Shown here piece by piece: positions 48,060-59,164 of a DNA stretch of 64,000 nt (positions within the stretch are counted from its first letter, which is position 1; every line of letters starts with the position of its first letter). The position numbers and the translations under genes are program-made. The DNA is taken from the NCBI RefSeq assembly GCF_039555335.1, contig NC_092637.1, positions 9,260,815-9,324,814 on the forward strand. Reading direction: 5' to 3'. This DNA is from Amphiura filiformis. Its lineage: Eukaryota; Echinodermata; Ophiuroidea; Amphilepidida; Amphiuridae. Under the pieces are notes generated by a model that saw nothing but the letters and a program-made list of their open reading frames with translations, had not been told where the DNA came from and made no database searches.

Positions 48060-49480
48060 TTCTTGGATAGTACCAACAAGGTTTCTCTCCTGTGTGAATA
48101 GTTTCATGCTCGTGCATAGACACAATAATATTTCATGACAACACATACAATCATGTACCTATATTTTTGAGGTTTGTCTCTTGTGTGAATCATTACATGG
48201 TCCTGATTGACAGAATCATATTTCATAACAACACATACAATCATGTACCTACATGTATATTTTGAGGTTTCTCTCCTATGTGAATCATTACATGGTCCTG
48301 ATTGACAGAATCATATTTCATAACAACACCTACAATCATGTACCTACATGTATATTTTTGAGGTTTGTCTCCTGTGTGAATCATTACATGGTCCTGATTG
48401 ACAGAATCATATTTCATGACAACACATACAATCATGTACCTATATTTTTGAGGTTTCTCTCCTATGTGAATCATTACATGGTCCTGATTGACAGAATCAT
48501 ATTTTATGACAACACATACAATCATGTACCTACATTTATGAGGTTTCTCTTTTGTGTGTGAATCCTTTCATGGTCTTGATTAGCGGAAAGATATTTTATG
48601 ACAATCTACATTTTTGAGGTTTCTCTTTTGTGTGTGAATCCTTTCATGGTCCTGATTGGCGGAATGATATTTTATGACAATCTACATTTTTGAGGTTTCT
48701 CTTTTGTGTGTGAATCCTTTCATGGTCCTGATTGATGGAATGACATTTTATGACAATCTACATTTATGAGGTTTCTCTCCTGTGTGTGAATCCTTTCATG
48801 GTCCTGATTGGTGGAATGATATTTTATGACAATCTACATTTATGAAGTTTCTCTTTTGTGTGTGAATCCTTTCATGGTCCTGATTGGTGGAATGATATTT
48901 TATGACAATCTACATTTATGAGGTTTCTCTTTTGTGTGTGAATCCTTTCATGGTCCTGATTGGTGGAATGACATTTTATGACAATCTACATTTATGAGGT
49001 TTCTCTTTTGTGTGTGAATCCTTTCATGGTCCTGATTGGTGGAATGACATTTTATGACAATCTACATTTTTGAGGTTTCTCTTTTGTGTGTGAATCCTTT
49101 CATGGTCCTGATTGGTGGAATGACATTTTATGACAATCTACATTTATGAGGTTTCTCTCCTGTGTGTGAATCCTTTCATGGTCCTGATTGGTGGAATGAT
49201 ATTTTATGACAATCTACATTTATGAAGTTTCTCTTTTGTGTGTGAATCCTTTCATGGTCCTGATTGGCGGAATGATATTTTATGACAATCTACATTTATG
49301 AGGTTTCTCTTTTGTGTGTGAGTCCTTTCATGGTCCTGATTGACGGAATGACATTTTATGACAATCTACATTTATGAGGTTTCTCTTTTATGTGTGAATC
49401 CTTTCATGGTCCTGATTAGCGGAATGACATTTTATGACAATCTACATTTATGAGGTTTTTCTCCTGTGTGTGAATCCTTT
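48060..49480 (-). repeat. C2H2 zinc-finger-derived minisatellite (12 units of 76 bp plus longer units)
   Basis: On the minus strand each unit carries the C2H2 linker pattern HTGEKPHKC, then CHKMSFHQSG-like finger residues. From 48541 to about 49457 the period is exactly 76 bp (starts at 48541, 48617, 48693, 48769 and so on). Upstream units are 90-96 bp (48170, 48265, 48361, 48451). A real finger repeat is 84 bp; 76 is not a multiple of three, so the frame shifts every unit and no multi-finger protein can be read. Isolated relics of the same gene appear at 49855-49900 and 50378-50440. It is best read as an old zinc-finger gene fragment amplified as satellite. Confidence 0.85.
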
Positions 49481-50274
49481 CATGGTCTTGATATTCACCT
49501 GACTGACTGATTTTTTTACAATAACGACATTAGCATATGTGAGGTATCCCTCCTGTATGATCCATTTTGTACAAGATTTCAACAACATGTCACTTTGTGA
49601 TTTTTTAAAAATATCATGAACTCTCTGACCTGAAGAACTGCTCTTGAAACTGTTATCTGGTTTTGTGTCTATGCTTTTTATTATCTATGTATACACTACT
49701 TAGGCTGAAGTATTATATGAAAAGTAAGCATGCATTGTACAGTAAATATTGTACAGTAAATAAATTTTTTGTATAAATTAAATATGAAAGCCACCACACA
49801 TGCTATAGTACATGTATAGTATAAATGTTATAATCAAGGCTCTTCATTCACAACCTGAGGTTTCTCTCCTGTGTGAATCTGTTCATGTTCCTGATTGATG
49901 GAATGATTTGTAACCAGGGAGGGAGCACTTGTATTTCATGGTGGACACCATGCTCATGAACAAAAAAGTAAAAAGGGTAGTTTTTCAGCATTGGGCAAGT
50001 ACACCGCTGTACCTGTTTAGGGTGTCAAAAATCCCAAAAATCAGAAGAAAGGGTATACTTTTCCTAGCATGATACTTGCTTAGGGTACCAAAGTTTAATG
50101 GCAAAATAAAAAAGGGTAAAGAAGGCTGTGCAGAACACATCGTAGGGTAAACCATTAAGAAACATCAAACTACTAATATTAAACAAGAACCTGTACATGA
50201 ATTTTTACTTTCTTAGTGTTAAAAAAATGGCAAAATACTTGTTTAGGGTATGTTTTGCACACACTGAGTACGCT

Positions 50275-50476
50275 AGTACTTGTTTAGGGTGTGTTTCGAG
50301 AGTCCATACATGAGCATGGTGTCCATCACATAATGTAAGTGCCCCCCCCTCCCAGGTTTGAAACAATAACTACATTTATGAGATTTCTCTCCTGTATGAA
50401 TCATTTCACTTTCAAGCATTGCATTTGTAGATTTGTAATACAAGATCATCCAGAAACTGAAAAGCGCACATTCCAA
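50275..50476 (-). pseudogene. C2H2 zinc-finger relic
   Basis: The minus-strand frame includes SEMIHTGEKSHKCSYCFKPG: a linker plus the first two zinc-binding cysteines, then loss of the finger. It lies upstream of the 48-49.5 kb array and in the same orientation, so the two probably derive from one zinc-finger gene. Confidence 0.6.
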
Positions 50477-50482
50477 AAGTTT

Positions 50483-50695
50483 GTTCGGTTAATATAAGGC
50501 GTAAAAATAAGACACAGTATATTGATATAGAATGGCACACATGCAGTTGGGCGCAATGCTTACACTAGTTGTGCGTTGCTTTTAATTCGTGACTGGTGCA
50601 CGATTATGTGAATTTACGCAAGAGTGAGTTGTGACTTTATTGACACGCACAGTAACAAAAGCTGAATAATTTCTGCCTTATATAAGCCGAACAAA
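50483..50695. mobile_element. MITE family 3, diverged copy
   Basis: GTTCGGTTAATATAAGGCG mirrors CGCC/GCCTTATATAAGCCGAAC. The interior GATATAGAATGGCACACATG and AATTTACGCAAGAGTGAGTT match the 39.7 kb copy. Confidence 0.7.
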
Positions 50696-50699
50696 CTTT

Positions 50700-51465
50700 G
50701 AATTTGTAATCTAAGGTCATCCAGAAACTGGAAAGCACACATTGCTAGATTTGTAATACAAGTTGATCCAGAAACCGGAAAGCACACATTGCTAGATTTG
50801 TAATACAAGTTGATCCAGAAACTGGAAAGCACACATTGCTAGATTTGTAATACAAGTTGATCCAGAAACTGGAAACAGAGCTGCCAACTCTCCCTCTTTT
50901 AGCAGGAGACTCCCTACTTTTAAACCTTCAGAACCCTTGGTCATCTCCCTGAAAAGGAAATGGTTTCGTCCATTAAGATGTACACAATTTGACAAATCTC
51001 CCTGATTGCAACAGGAAATCTCCCTTTTTTCAAGATTCCAATGTTGGCAGCTCCGCTGGAAAGCACACATTGCTAGATTTGTAATACAAGTTGATCCAGA
51101 AACTGGAAAGCGCACATTGCTAGATTTGTAATACAAGTTGATCCAGAAACTGGAAAGCGCACATTGCTAGATTTGTAATACAAGTTGGTTCAGAAACTGG
51201 AAAGCACACATTGCTAGATTTGTAATACAAGTTGATCCAGAAACTGGAAAGCACACATTGCTAGATTTGTAATACAAGTTGATCCAGAAACTGGAAAGCA
51301 CACATTGCTAGATTTGTAATACAAGTTGATTCAGAAACTGGAAAGCGCACATTGCTAGATTTGTAATACAAGTTGATTCAGAAACTGGAAAGCACACATT
51401 GCTAGATTTGTAATACAGGTTGATTCAGAAACTGGAAAGCACATATTGCTAGGTTTGGTACAAGT
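50700..51465. repeat. 47-bp minisatellite, interrupted by a MITE
   Basis: The unit is GTTGATCCAGAAACTGGAAA then GCACACATTGCTAGATTTGT then AATACAA. At least a dozen near-identical copies have a period of exactly 47 bp (for example 50762, 50809). 47 is not a multiple of three, so the minus-strand frame reading MCAFQFLDQL repeats is incidental. Confidence 0.92.
50876..51055. mobile_element. 180-bp hAT-like MITE inside the minisatellite
   Basis: It starts CAGAGCTGCCAACTCTCCC and ends AATGTTGGCAGCTCCG. The flanking unit sequence is duplicated (ACTGGAAA left, GCTGGAAA right), an 8-bp duplication with one mismatch, as expected for hAT. Confidence 0.8.
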
Positions 51466-52510
51466 GCATGCAGGGAAACCTGATGCATGTTGCTGACAAA
51501 ACATGCACAAAAATGCATTCAGCATTCAGCAATAAAATTATATATTTGCATTCGGGATGCACGAACACGCATTAGCAGGAGCCCTGATTATAATTATAAT
51601 TATACATGTATCTTTCAATATCAATTCCATACCATTGTCTTACTCTTAATTAAAATGTTCTAATATTAAATGCAAAGATTCAAATGTAAAGCAAATAGCT
51701 GTTTGGGCCAGTTTTTGGTCTGGTTGAAACTGGCAAAATGGAACAAAACTCATACATACAGTGTAGTCACTCAAATATTAGAAAGCAACAGAGAAAGCAC
51801 ATTACCAGTAACGCATTTAAGTTGTAAGGAATCTTTCAACATATTGTTGTCTCATAAAGTCAGTTTTGAATGAGATATATATGGCACATTTCATAGTTAT
51901 GCACTAGTGAGCAATGAAAACACATGCCTTTTAAAGTTGCTTGTTAAATATAAAATCTGGCCTTGTTACCCTGAGGCAAATTATTTTTGTAACTTAATAA
52001 TTTGTTTTGAGATGAAAAACTGATCTATAAATCACTTATGATGACTTTTTATGATCAACTTATGATCACTTTTTTAATTTGTGCCAGCAAAACTGTTTTT
52101 GCCAGGTGATTAAACTCAAATTTTTTTTCCACATGTGTCATGGAAAAAATAATCATTTCTTTAAAGCCACAATGTACAATTGTGTTATTCTTTGCTCAAA
52201 AGGTGAAATAATATTTGTTCATTTTATGCTGTAATAACTAGGCTAAGTAAAAGAAACCCTAATGGCTAGGCTATTTTATTTTAGCCATTTAACATGGAGT
52301 TCTATGGGGACTTATGAGTGAATAAAGCGTATGACAAATTGCTCTGTTGACCTGATAAACAACAAATGTGGCTAATTCCATTTAGGTGGTAAGTTGGCAC
52401 ATGAATAAAGATTACACAAATATACCAAATTATCAGGTTTGAAACAAATTAACCAATTTCATATAATAAAATTGTACATTAGGGCTCAAGGCGTTTATAG
52501 CTAGAGTAAT
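51466..52510. other. No gene recognised
   Basis: 3' flank of the RAG2-like gene. AT-rich, no domain. Confidence 0.4.
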
Positions 52511-53548
52511 TTACCACTGAAAGCCATGGCGGGGCCATTCTAAATCATCTGCACGGCACGACTTGCAGTGGTAGATAGCCTTCTCAAGTTGCTCATTTGA
52601 CTTATTATGAAAAGGATCTTGCGGTGATTTTCACACACTAAATGTTTAAATTCCAAACATAAATCACACTCTATACTTAACTCTAGATCATACAAAGAAT
52701 CATCTACATTTAAGCTTCCTAGGTTCAACATGAAGAATACATGGATTACAACAGAAAATTTCCCTCTGCTCCCTGACTGGCCCGTCCTCTTCATCTGCAT
52801 TTCCAACTCCCCCAACTGCACCTAGCTGTTCCTCTTCTTCTTCCTCTTCTTCCTCCTCCTCTTCTTCCTCCTCTTCTTCCACCTCCTCTTCCTCAACATC
52901 TTCCCCTCCTTGAATAATTTCTTCACCTCCCTCATCATGTCTTTCACTAAATATCTTTACAATTTTTTCACACCCCACCTTCCTAACCACAACAATACCC
53001 ACCCGCTCTGTGTTCCCCAAAAGCAAATTCCCCAATAAAGCTTGAATGTATTTCTTTTGAACTTAAAGTACATAAAACCAGATCAAAAATATACAATTTG
53101 CTGTTTGGTTTTTGATTGTGGATACCACCAAAGAAAATGAGAGAATTGGGCAAAATATTGGACAAACAAACGCCTCCATACATACAAAATGAATCACTTC
53201 GTAACTGAAGTTTTTGGGTGCCCAAATGAAATGAATAAATAGTGTTGAACTGAATAACTGCAGTACCCTCAAACTTTATACCACCAAAAAGATAAAGGGT
53301 ATCCAAGTCAGCGAAATAAAAGCAATGATGAAAAACACGGGGTTCAATACCAAAATCATACGGTGATAGTGTCCATGATGAAGAGTCGATGTTGAAAATA
53401 TAATTATCAGAACATAATGTAGTCTTCCAGAAGAACTCAGTAGAATGAAAATGATGCGTTGCTCCACCAAACAAAAATAAGTTGTTGCCACTCAGTAGCG
53501 TAAATGAAGAACCAAAAGCGAGGTGATGGATGAACAGAACCGTGGAGA

Positions 53549-55616
53549 CTGTGATGTGGATGTAAATAAAATTGTATAATGTAAATCATATATAATGATG
53601 GTATGGCAAATGATACATGTATGAGAAACAAATAGAGAAAAAGAGATAGATGTATTTGTAAATGTCACTAGGGCTTATTTTGATAAATGAATTTGTGCCC
53701 GTACACTACTGAATGAGCATAAGTCAGCAAATTGTATTCTGAGTTACAGTGTAAAATGGTGTGAAGGTCGTATTCACAAGTACCTCAATTTGGTGCGACG
53801 AGTATCTCAACCAATCAATAATCCTATTGCTGAAGAGGATAATAAGCTTCTATCTATTTCTATAGAATATTTCAATAATTTAGTCTTTGTGTACTTTGGC
53901 TAAATCCTGTTCAAGTGGTGGGTAACAAAGGATTGTATTTTGTCGAAGTATGTATAACCAACAATTAACAATGAGAGGACATTCCTGAACCTTGTTGACT
54001 TGGGGATGATTTGAAATGACCGCCAGTTATGACTGTTTGATATCTATGACCAGAAATGTGGAAAAAGAGACCAAAAAAAAAGACCAAAAAAAGGTACCAT
54101 TTTGTTGAAGCAGCAGAGTTCAACAAAACATAACCCAGCTTCTGGATATCTTTTTAAATCAAATGATATACCATTTTAAAGCTTATGATATATATTTTCT
54201 AAACATGACAACAAAATTGACCGGGCTGACATTACGGATGATTTGTGGTGTACAGGCACATTTATAAAATTGAGTGCAAGGTGACATTTACAATTTTTCA
54301 AATCACAGCATGCCAAATTACATGTATGGTGCTGGACCACCAATATTGTTTGTAGATAATAATGTACATTGGATTTCATTGTTGCTATTCATTGCAGCTC
54401 GGTGTCATTACTGCATTGGGTATTTGTATAGTTTCATTGTAGTAGCTAGTAGCTGAATATGTTTACACTAAAATGTTGATGTGTGCAATGCACACATAAT
54501 TGCTATGGCCAGAGCAATTGTTGTAACCAATTATATGTATATAAAATATAGATTCATCTCATCTCCGCTATCAGGGACTGTTTTTGACATTTACAGTAGA
54601 ACATAAAATAGCTCTTCTGGAGCTTTCAATGAGAACTGTTTAGAGCATTTACAATAGAATGTAAGGAGAGAATGGACAACTTTGGAGAGCTAAAATCACT
54701 CTCCTATATCAGATTTTAAAAGCAGTCCCTGCACTATGTTTTCATGTCATGAATGGACCTCAATACTGTGAAGTGTGTACTGTGCCGAGGATTTTTCATT
54801 ATGCAACCGACATGCTTTGAATCAAAGTGTGCATTTTTGGCACTCTGTGTCTACTGCATTGTTATGCATGTTTAGTACTACATGAGCAACATTCAAGTTT
54901 CAGACTTTCTTTTGAACTATCTTTTGATTTAATGCTGCCAGTGCAGTTGGGACTCCATGAAAAAATGGAATGAAAACATTTGGTTGATTTGTCAGAGCAT
55001 AATTTAGACAGGAAATTTTTGGTTTAATCTCTTTACAAACTTTACAAAGTACACAATGCACCATTATTATAAAATTGGTGTACTGGGATTGCACTGGTTG
55101 TTGGAAATTCTACGGTTAATTTTTACACAGGTTACAAATGATACAATACAGTGTACAATCTGCCAGGCATATTCAAATAGCTAACAATTCACAGTACTTG
55201 TAACACTGGTGATTGCATGATGACTGAACAAATTGAAAATCTTCTCAGTTGTACAAAATGTACATAAACAACAACATGATTATAATTTAGTCAAGAGTAA
55301 TGTCTGATGTGCATATGATGAGGAAATAAATGTGTACTTTGTCTGAAAACCTAGCGACTCAAACCATCAAGTGTCGTTTGTTTATTAAGTATAACGATGT
55401 CTCATTTTTCTTTAAGTGCAATGACATTAAATGTACCATGTATGGGTACATTCAAGCCGATAAGATTGCAATTGACAAGAAAGTAGCTCCATCTCAAACT
55501 GAAAATTTGTCACTTTGTGTTACTTTTCCACACCTAGGTGAGAATGACATATTGCTGCATGCTGCAATTGCATTTTATTTTATTGACAAATTTTAGTTAC
55601 ATTATTCTTTTATACC
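53549..55616 (-). other. Probable intron of the RAG2-like gene
   Basis: It lies between the donor at 55616 and the acceptor ATCCACATCACAG at 53549. The upstream exon ends in phase 0, whereas the FGSSF frame needs one base from before, so a small exon or an indel near the acceptor must be assumed. The interior holds a dispersed repeat at 54.6 kb and unclassified AT-rich DNA. Confidence 0.5.
54590..54733. repeat. Inverted copy of the 20.8-kb repeat
   Basis: AACTGTTTAGAGCATTTACA, TAGAATGTAAGGAGAGAATG and ATCACTCTCCTATATCAGAT correspond to the reverse complement of 20770-20885. Confidence 0.7.
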
Positions 55617-55740
55617 TTAATGAACTGAAATAAGAGTTGCTTTCTTGACTCGCAAACAAAAGTGAAATCAGCACTTGGTTTTCCTGTTGGTAGTTTCCCC
55701 CCAAACATGTATGCCCTGGTCCCTGTTGCATCTGTTTCAA

Positions 55741-56938
55741 CTGTTCAAAAAGAAAACAAACATAATATGATAAATAAAAACATGTAGGATGGATGGGTAC
55801 TCACTGTTGTAGGACCAAGGGTTGGAGTATTTACATGCCATTCTCTCCTGAAGCATGCATCTCATTCTAGTCCTATCCGCTGTCCTACATATTCCTCCAT
55901 TAGTATATCTTGCTGGGGTGGGACTGGAATCACTGGATCGGGCTTGTCTCTACATCTATCTTCATAGAATAAATAAAGGAATCTTGCCATGCTGTAGCGT
56001 GGTAGTCATATCCTCGAAAATTGGATCCTATACTGCCAAGTTCTTAACGATGTTTTTTCTCATGAACCAGTGATTAACTGCACTGAATGTGGTATATTAT
56101 GATCAGTTGATCACCCACAACCAATGACCAGTTCACCAATGGCACTGAAAATTGAAAAGGAACTCTTGTCTGGTACATGACACTTGCTTCAAGTTCTTGA
56201 TTTTGTAGAAATCCTACAAACAAATCAAACTAAGAAATATCTTCAACAACATGACTATACAGGGTGAGTAAAAACAAGTGCAATAGAGAAAAGAATCCAT
56301 TTTTATTTAAAAACCGAATTGAATCTTTTAGGTTTAAAAACACTGTATACATTACATATCCATTAGAGATCATGTGTGAAAAAATCAAGGAATTAGCATA
56401 TTTACTGTTTTGTTTTTATGACACATTTAATAGCGATACCCAATTTTAATGTTTGTCCAAGAGACATCTAAAATTTGAATGTCAGCCCACTCTGTGTAAG
56501 GTAGATTTGGAACAACTGCCATTTTCGTAACCTCATTTGCATAGAATAAAATGAAGCACCCCAATTGTTATAGTCCTTGGTCTTATTTAAGGAGAAGAAA
56601 CATTATTTGATGTTATTTTCATTTCCGATGTTGATTCTCTATCAAAAAAATATAAATTTGTAGGTTTTTGCCATTTGTTGCCACTGGCAATGGGAAAAAT
56701 CAAACCCTGATTAAAACATTAAATAATGACCCAACCACAAGAAAAGTATAGGCCTACATTTTCTGAAAGGAAATTGCATGAGGAATCTGAATATTGAAAA
56801 TTCTAATTCTAAAAATTGTTGGCGATAAATATAAACCATTTAAAGCCAAAAGCTGCCAAAAATCATTTTCAAATAAACTTATTTTTGGAGCACCCTGTAT
56901 AATCACATGTTTACTAATGTACAATTTATTTGAGTAGC
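55741..56938. other. 5' flank of the RAG2-like gene; possible further exon
   Basis: At about 55807-55850 (minus strand) a frame ending CKYSNPWSYN stops at a GTGAGT donor whose phase matches the 55740 exon (A|TT, Ile). It may be the preceding exon, but the match is only one chance in three. TATACAGGGTG (56258) and CACCCTGTATA (56892) form a possible foldback pair. Confidence 0.35.
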
Positions 56939-57256
56939 TTAAAGGAGGATTTTGTGATCCTAGCATCCTCTTTTCATGACATTTTCAGTTGATTCCGATT
57001 TTGTGTTTTGCGAGTTATGCATGATTTATGTGTATTACACTGCTCCATAGACAAGTGTTTGTAATTTCGTTCTGGTATACCAGAACGAAATTCAAATTTC
57101 ATGATATCTTTGCAAAACTAATTAATCCATAAGAAATATTTTGTATATACATTATGTAGCCATCAGAGGTTTCGAGTGATATAAAAATCTCAACCTTTTT
57201 AGAAAAATGGGGGGTGATGACTGATGATGCTGTGGATCACAAAATGCCCTTTTAAT
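56939..57256. mobile_element. MITE family 4, copy 2
   Basis: AAAGGAGGATTTTGTGATCC at the left mirrors GGATCACAAAATGCCCTTTT at the right. An internal TCGTTCTGGTATACCAGAAC palindrome lies at about 57067. It matches 28716-29036 in reverse. Confidence 0.78.
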
Positions 57257-57346
57257 TGTTAAGCATACATGAATTGAAAGCATATTCTCCAAATTGCTAG
57301 TATTACCAGTATTACAAAAAGTACACATGCATGTTTCTGTAAATTT

Positions 57347-57697
57347 AAGGGGGTACTACACCCATGTGGTAAATTTGTGACTATTTTTGCATTTTTCTCA
57401 AAAAATAATTACACACTGGTAACAAAAGTTGTGTATATTATTGGGGCAAGGAATCCAATTACTACACTGAAATTTCAGTGACTCAAGACAAGCGGTTCAG
57501 TTTATATGATAGAAAACGAGGTACACCCTAGCGGTACCTTATTTCTGATCATAAATGTCTTGGGTCACTGAAATTCCAGTGTAGTAATTGGATTCCTTGC
57601 CCCTATAATATACATAACTTTTGTTACCACTGTGTTATTAGTTTTGAGAAAAATGCAAAAATAGACACAAATTTATCGAGGTGTAGTACCCCTTAAA
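57347..57697. mobile_element. MITE family 2, copy 3
   Basis: TTAAGGGGGTACTACACCCA mirrors GGTGTAGTACCCCTTAA. Internal GGGGCAAGGAATCCAATTAC / TAATTGGATTCCTTGCCCC. TTAA lies at both ends. Confidence 0.88.
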
Positions 57698-58188
57698 TTG
57701 GTGTTAATTATTACATTACCGGTATAAATTAAAAGATAAATTTGTTGTTAATTTTGAACATGTAATGGAAAATGTGCCCACCGAATGACATGCGACCAAA
57801 TGCATGTGTTTCAGGTCGCTAATTAATAAAACCCACTTGAGAACACATAATCAGAGTTCATTCCTAATGCATTTTTCATACACTTAATCGCTTTTGCAGA
57901 ACAACCAAATCGCAGTGTACGTACCAAATTGCAGATCTTAAAAATTTGCACATTGAGCAAGCACACGATTCACTGTTTTGCAAAAGCGACTGGTATTCAT
58001 GTAGACCGACACCTTCAGTTGGTCAACGTTCACACACAAAAACAACAATATTACTACTAAGGCTGCGCTTTGCCTTTGTGGGGATTATATTATACCGCCG
58101 TTCCGGTACTTACTTTTGGGCCTCCATGATTTTATGATATAATATGTTGTCTGCGGACAAGCTTGAACTGCACTTTTACAGATAATTG
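57698..58188. other. No gene recognised
   Basis: Nothing supportable was seen beyond weak GCTTTTGCA.AA similarity to the 9.8-10.9 kb element. Confidence 0.35.
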
Positions 58189-58325
58189 AATGGTCGGCAT
58201 TCCTTTACTTTAGGCGGTTTTATTTTACATGTAATAGCTGCCTTCTGCACTGGTTAGTGGTTATACTTCCACAAAAAGGCAGCTATAATATGTAAAAACC
58301 CTAAAGAAACGCCAAATGGTCAATC
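58189..58325. mobile_element. Short foldback element
   Basis: GAATGGTCGGCATTCC, TTTAGGCGGTTTTA and CATGTAATAGCTGCCTT pair with AAGGCAGCTATAATATG, ACCCTAAAGAAACGCC and AATGGTC. Confidence 0.65.
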
Positions 58326-58669
58326 AATGTGTATAAACAAAATAACAAATAATAAGGGCCTCCCTCACAAAAAGATTGAGAAAGTTTTGACGATGATTTT
58401 ACTTCAGTTCATGACCATGATCAGAGAGTCCGACTTCATCTGCATTTGCATTTGGCATGTCAATCAATTGCCAATTGCTCATAACTAAAATCATTAAAAT
58501 CAAATTAGACTGACAATATCAATGAATATAGATTAAGTTCAACCTATATATTACAACACTAAACTAACGCAATGTACATGATGTATAAAAAGTAGTAAGC
58601 TTACGTACCTGCCATATGTGCATTGGGGTCTGGATAAGCACTCTCTTTTGCAAGCTGCATTAGCGGCTT

Positions 58670-58800
58670 CATTCTCTTTCCATCCCACCGCCACGATGAT
58701 GTTGGGCATTTGAACTGGACCATTCGTCCCCTTCATAAAAATAGAGATGATTATTAATCATAAAAGGGGACGAACGGTCTGGTGGGATGGAAAATGAGGG
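58670..58800. repeat. Inverted repeat CCATCCCACC / GGTGGGATGG
   Basis: TCCATCCCACC and GGACCATTCGTCCCCTT pair with AAGGGGACGAACGGTCTGGT then GGGATGGA. A small element whose class is unknown. Confidence 0.65.
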
Positions 58801-59018
58801 TTTTTCACCTCCCATTAACTCCAATATAATACTCTCTATGGGCGCGGCCATTTTGAATATCATTCGGCGACAATCGGAACTTGCCGTAACAATTTCCGAT
58901 TACTCGAAACGGATGTGACGTATTGCATTTCGTCATCAAAATTGACCAAAACACTGCCCTCTGGGAACCAAATGTCGTTAATGATTCTTTCGATCGGTCT
59001 AATGTGTTGTAGACTGTG

Positions 59019-59092
59019 TGCGTGGCACAGTAGGCATCTTCAGCATTCATAGTGCAATTGGCGGTGGTTCGAACCCCGGTGAAAATTTTAGT
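59019..59092 (+). pseudogene. tRNA-like relic
   Basis: TGGCACAGTAGGC fits a Pol III A box and GTGGTTCGAACCCCGG a B box about 35 bp further on. No complete cloverleaf with a paired acceptor stem is evident, so this is a tRNA pseudogene or SINE head. Confidence 0.45.
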
Positions 59093-59164
59093 ATTTTTTA
59101 TTCTTTTTACTAATGCGCTGTGCCGTTTTTCAAACACGCCCCTGAATGAAACTGATGGGCAAGT

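Larger units (their letters stand above)
43585..52510. other. Region between the RAG1-like and RAG2-like genes, repeat-filled
   Basis: About 8.9 kb separates the two stops. It contains two foldback elements (43.7-45.0 kb), a SINE (46.8 kb), MITE family 1 (47.3 kb), the zinc-finger-derived array (48.1-49.5 kb), MITE family 3 (50.5 kb) and the 47-bp minisatellite (50.7-51.5 kb). Sequence at 45.03-46.75 and 51.5-52.5 kb shows nothing recognisable. Confidence 0.7.
52511..55740 (-). pseudogene. RAG2L: RAG2-like protein (RAG2L): kelch blades, acidic hinge, PHD finger; frameshifted
   Basis: Exon at 55740-55617 (acceptor TTTTTGAACAG, donor ATTAAG|GTATAA): ETDATGTRAYMFGGKLPTGK then FTFVCESRKQLLFQF, matching the RAG2 blade with GGK.P...S. 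Main exon from about 53548: AFGSSFTLLSGNNLFLFGG, CSDNYIFNID, DTLYLFGGIKFEG, NTIYSFHL, GGVCLSNILPNSLIFFGGIH and KLYIFDL, collinear with the later RAG2 blades. After a frameshift near 53020 comes GNTERVGIVVVRKVGC, then a hinge of about 25 glutamates. Last is a PHD finger with all eight ligands in order: CNPC (52750), CDLC (52668), H..C in HLVC, CKSC (52567). Two frameshifts separate these motifs; stop at 52511-52513. RAG2 is the kelch partner of RAG1, and its PHD reads H3K4me3. The N-terminal blade was not found. Confidence 0.9.

Noticed and set aside
48241-48561. Two opposing open frames of about 100 codons over the 90-96 bp repeats
   Set aside because: Frames arise from near-identical tandem units; the finger cysteine/histidine spacing is not maintained.
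48060-49480. CRISPR-like array
   Set aside because: Units are contiguous, without unique spacers, carry zinc-finger linker codons and lie in a eukaryotic genome.
50614-51465. Repeat protein with MCAFQ units, or a CRISPR array
   Set aside because: The 47-bp period is not a multiple of three and there are no spacers; it is a plain minisatellite.
55855-56073. 72-codon + strand frame with a hydrophobic start
   Set aside because: No domain; the minus strand is also open here, and it looks like repeat sequence beside the RAG2L 5' end.
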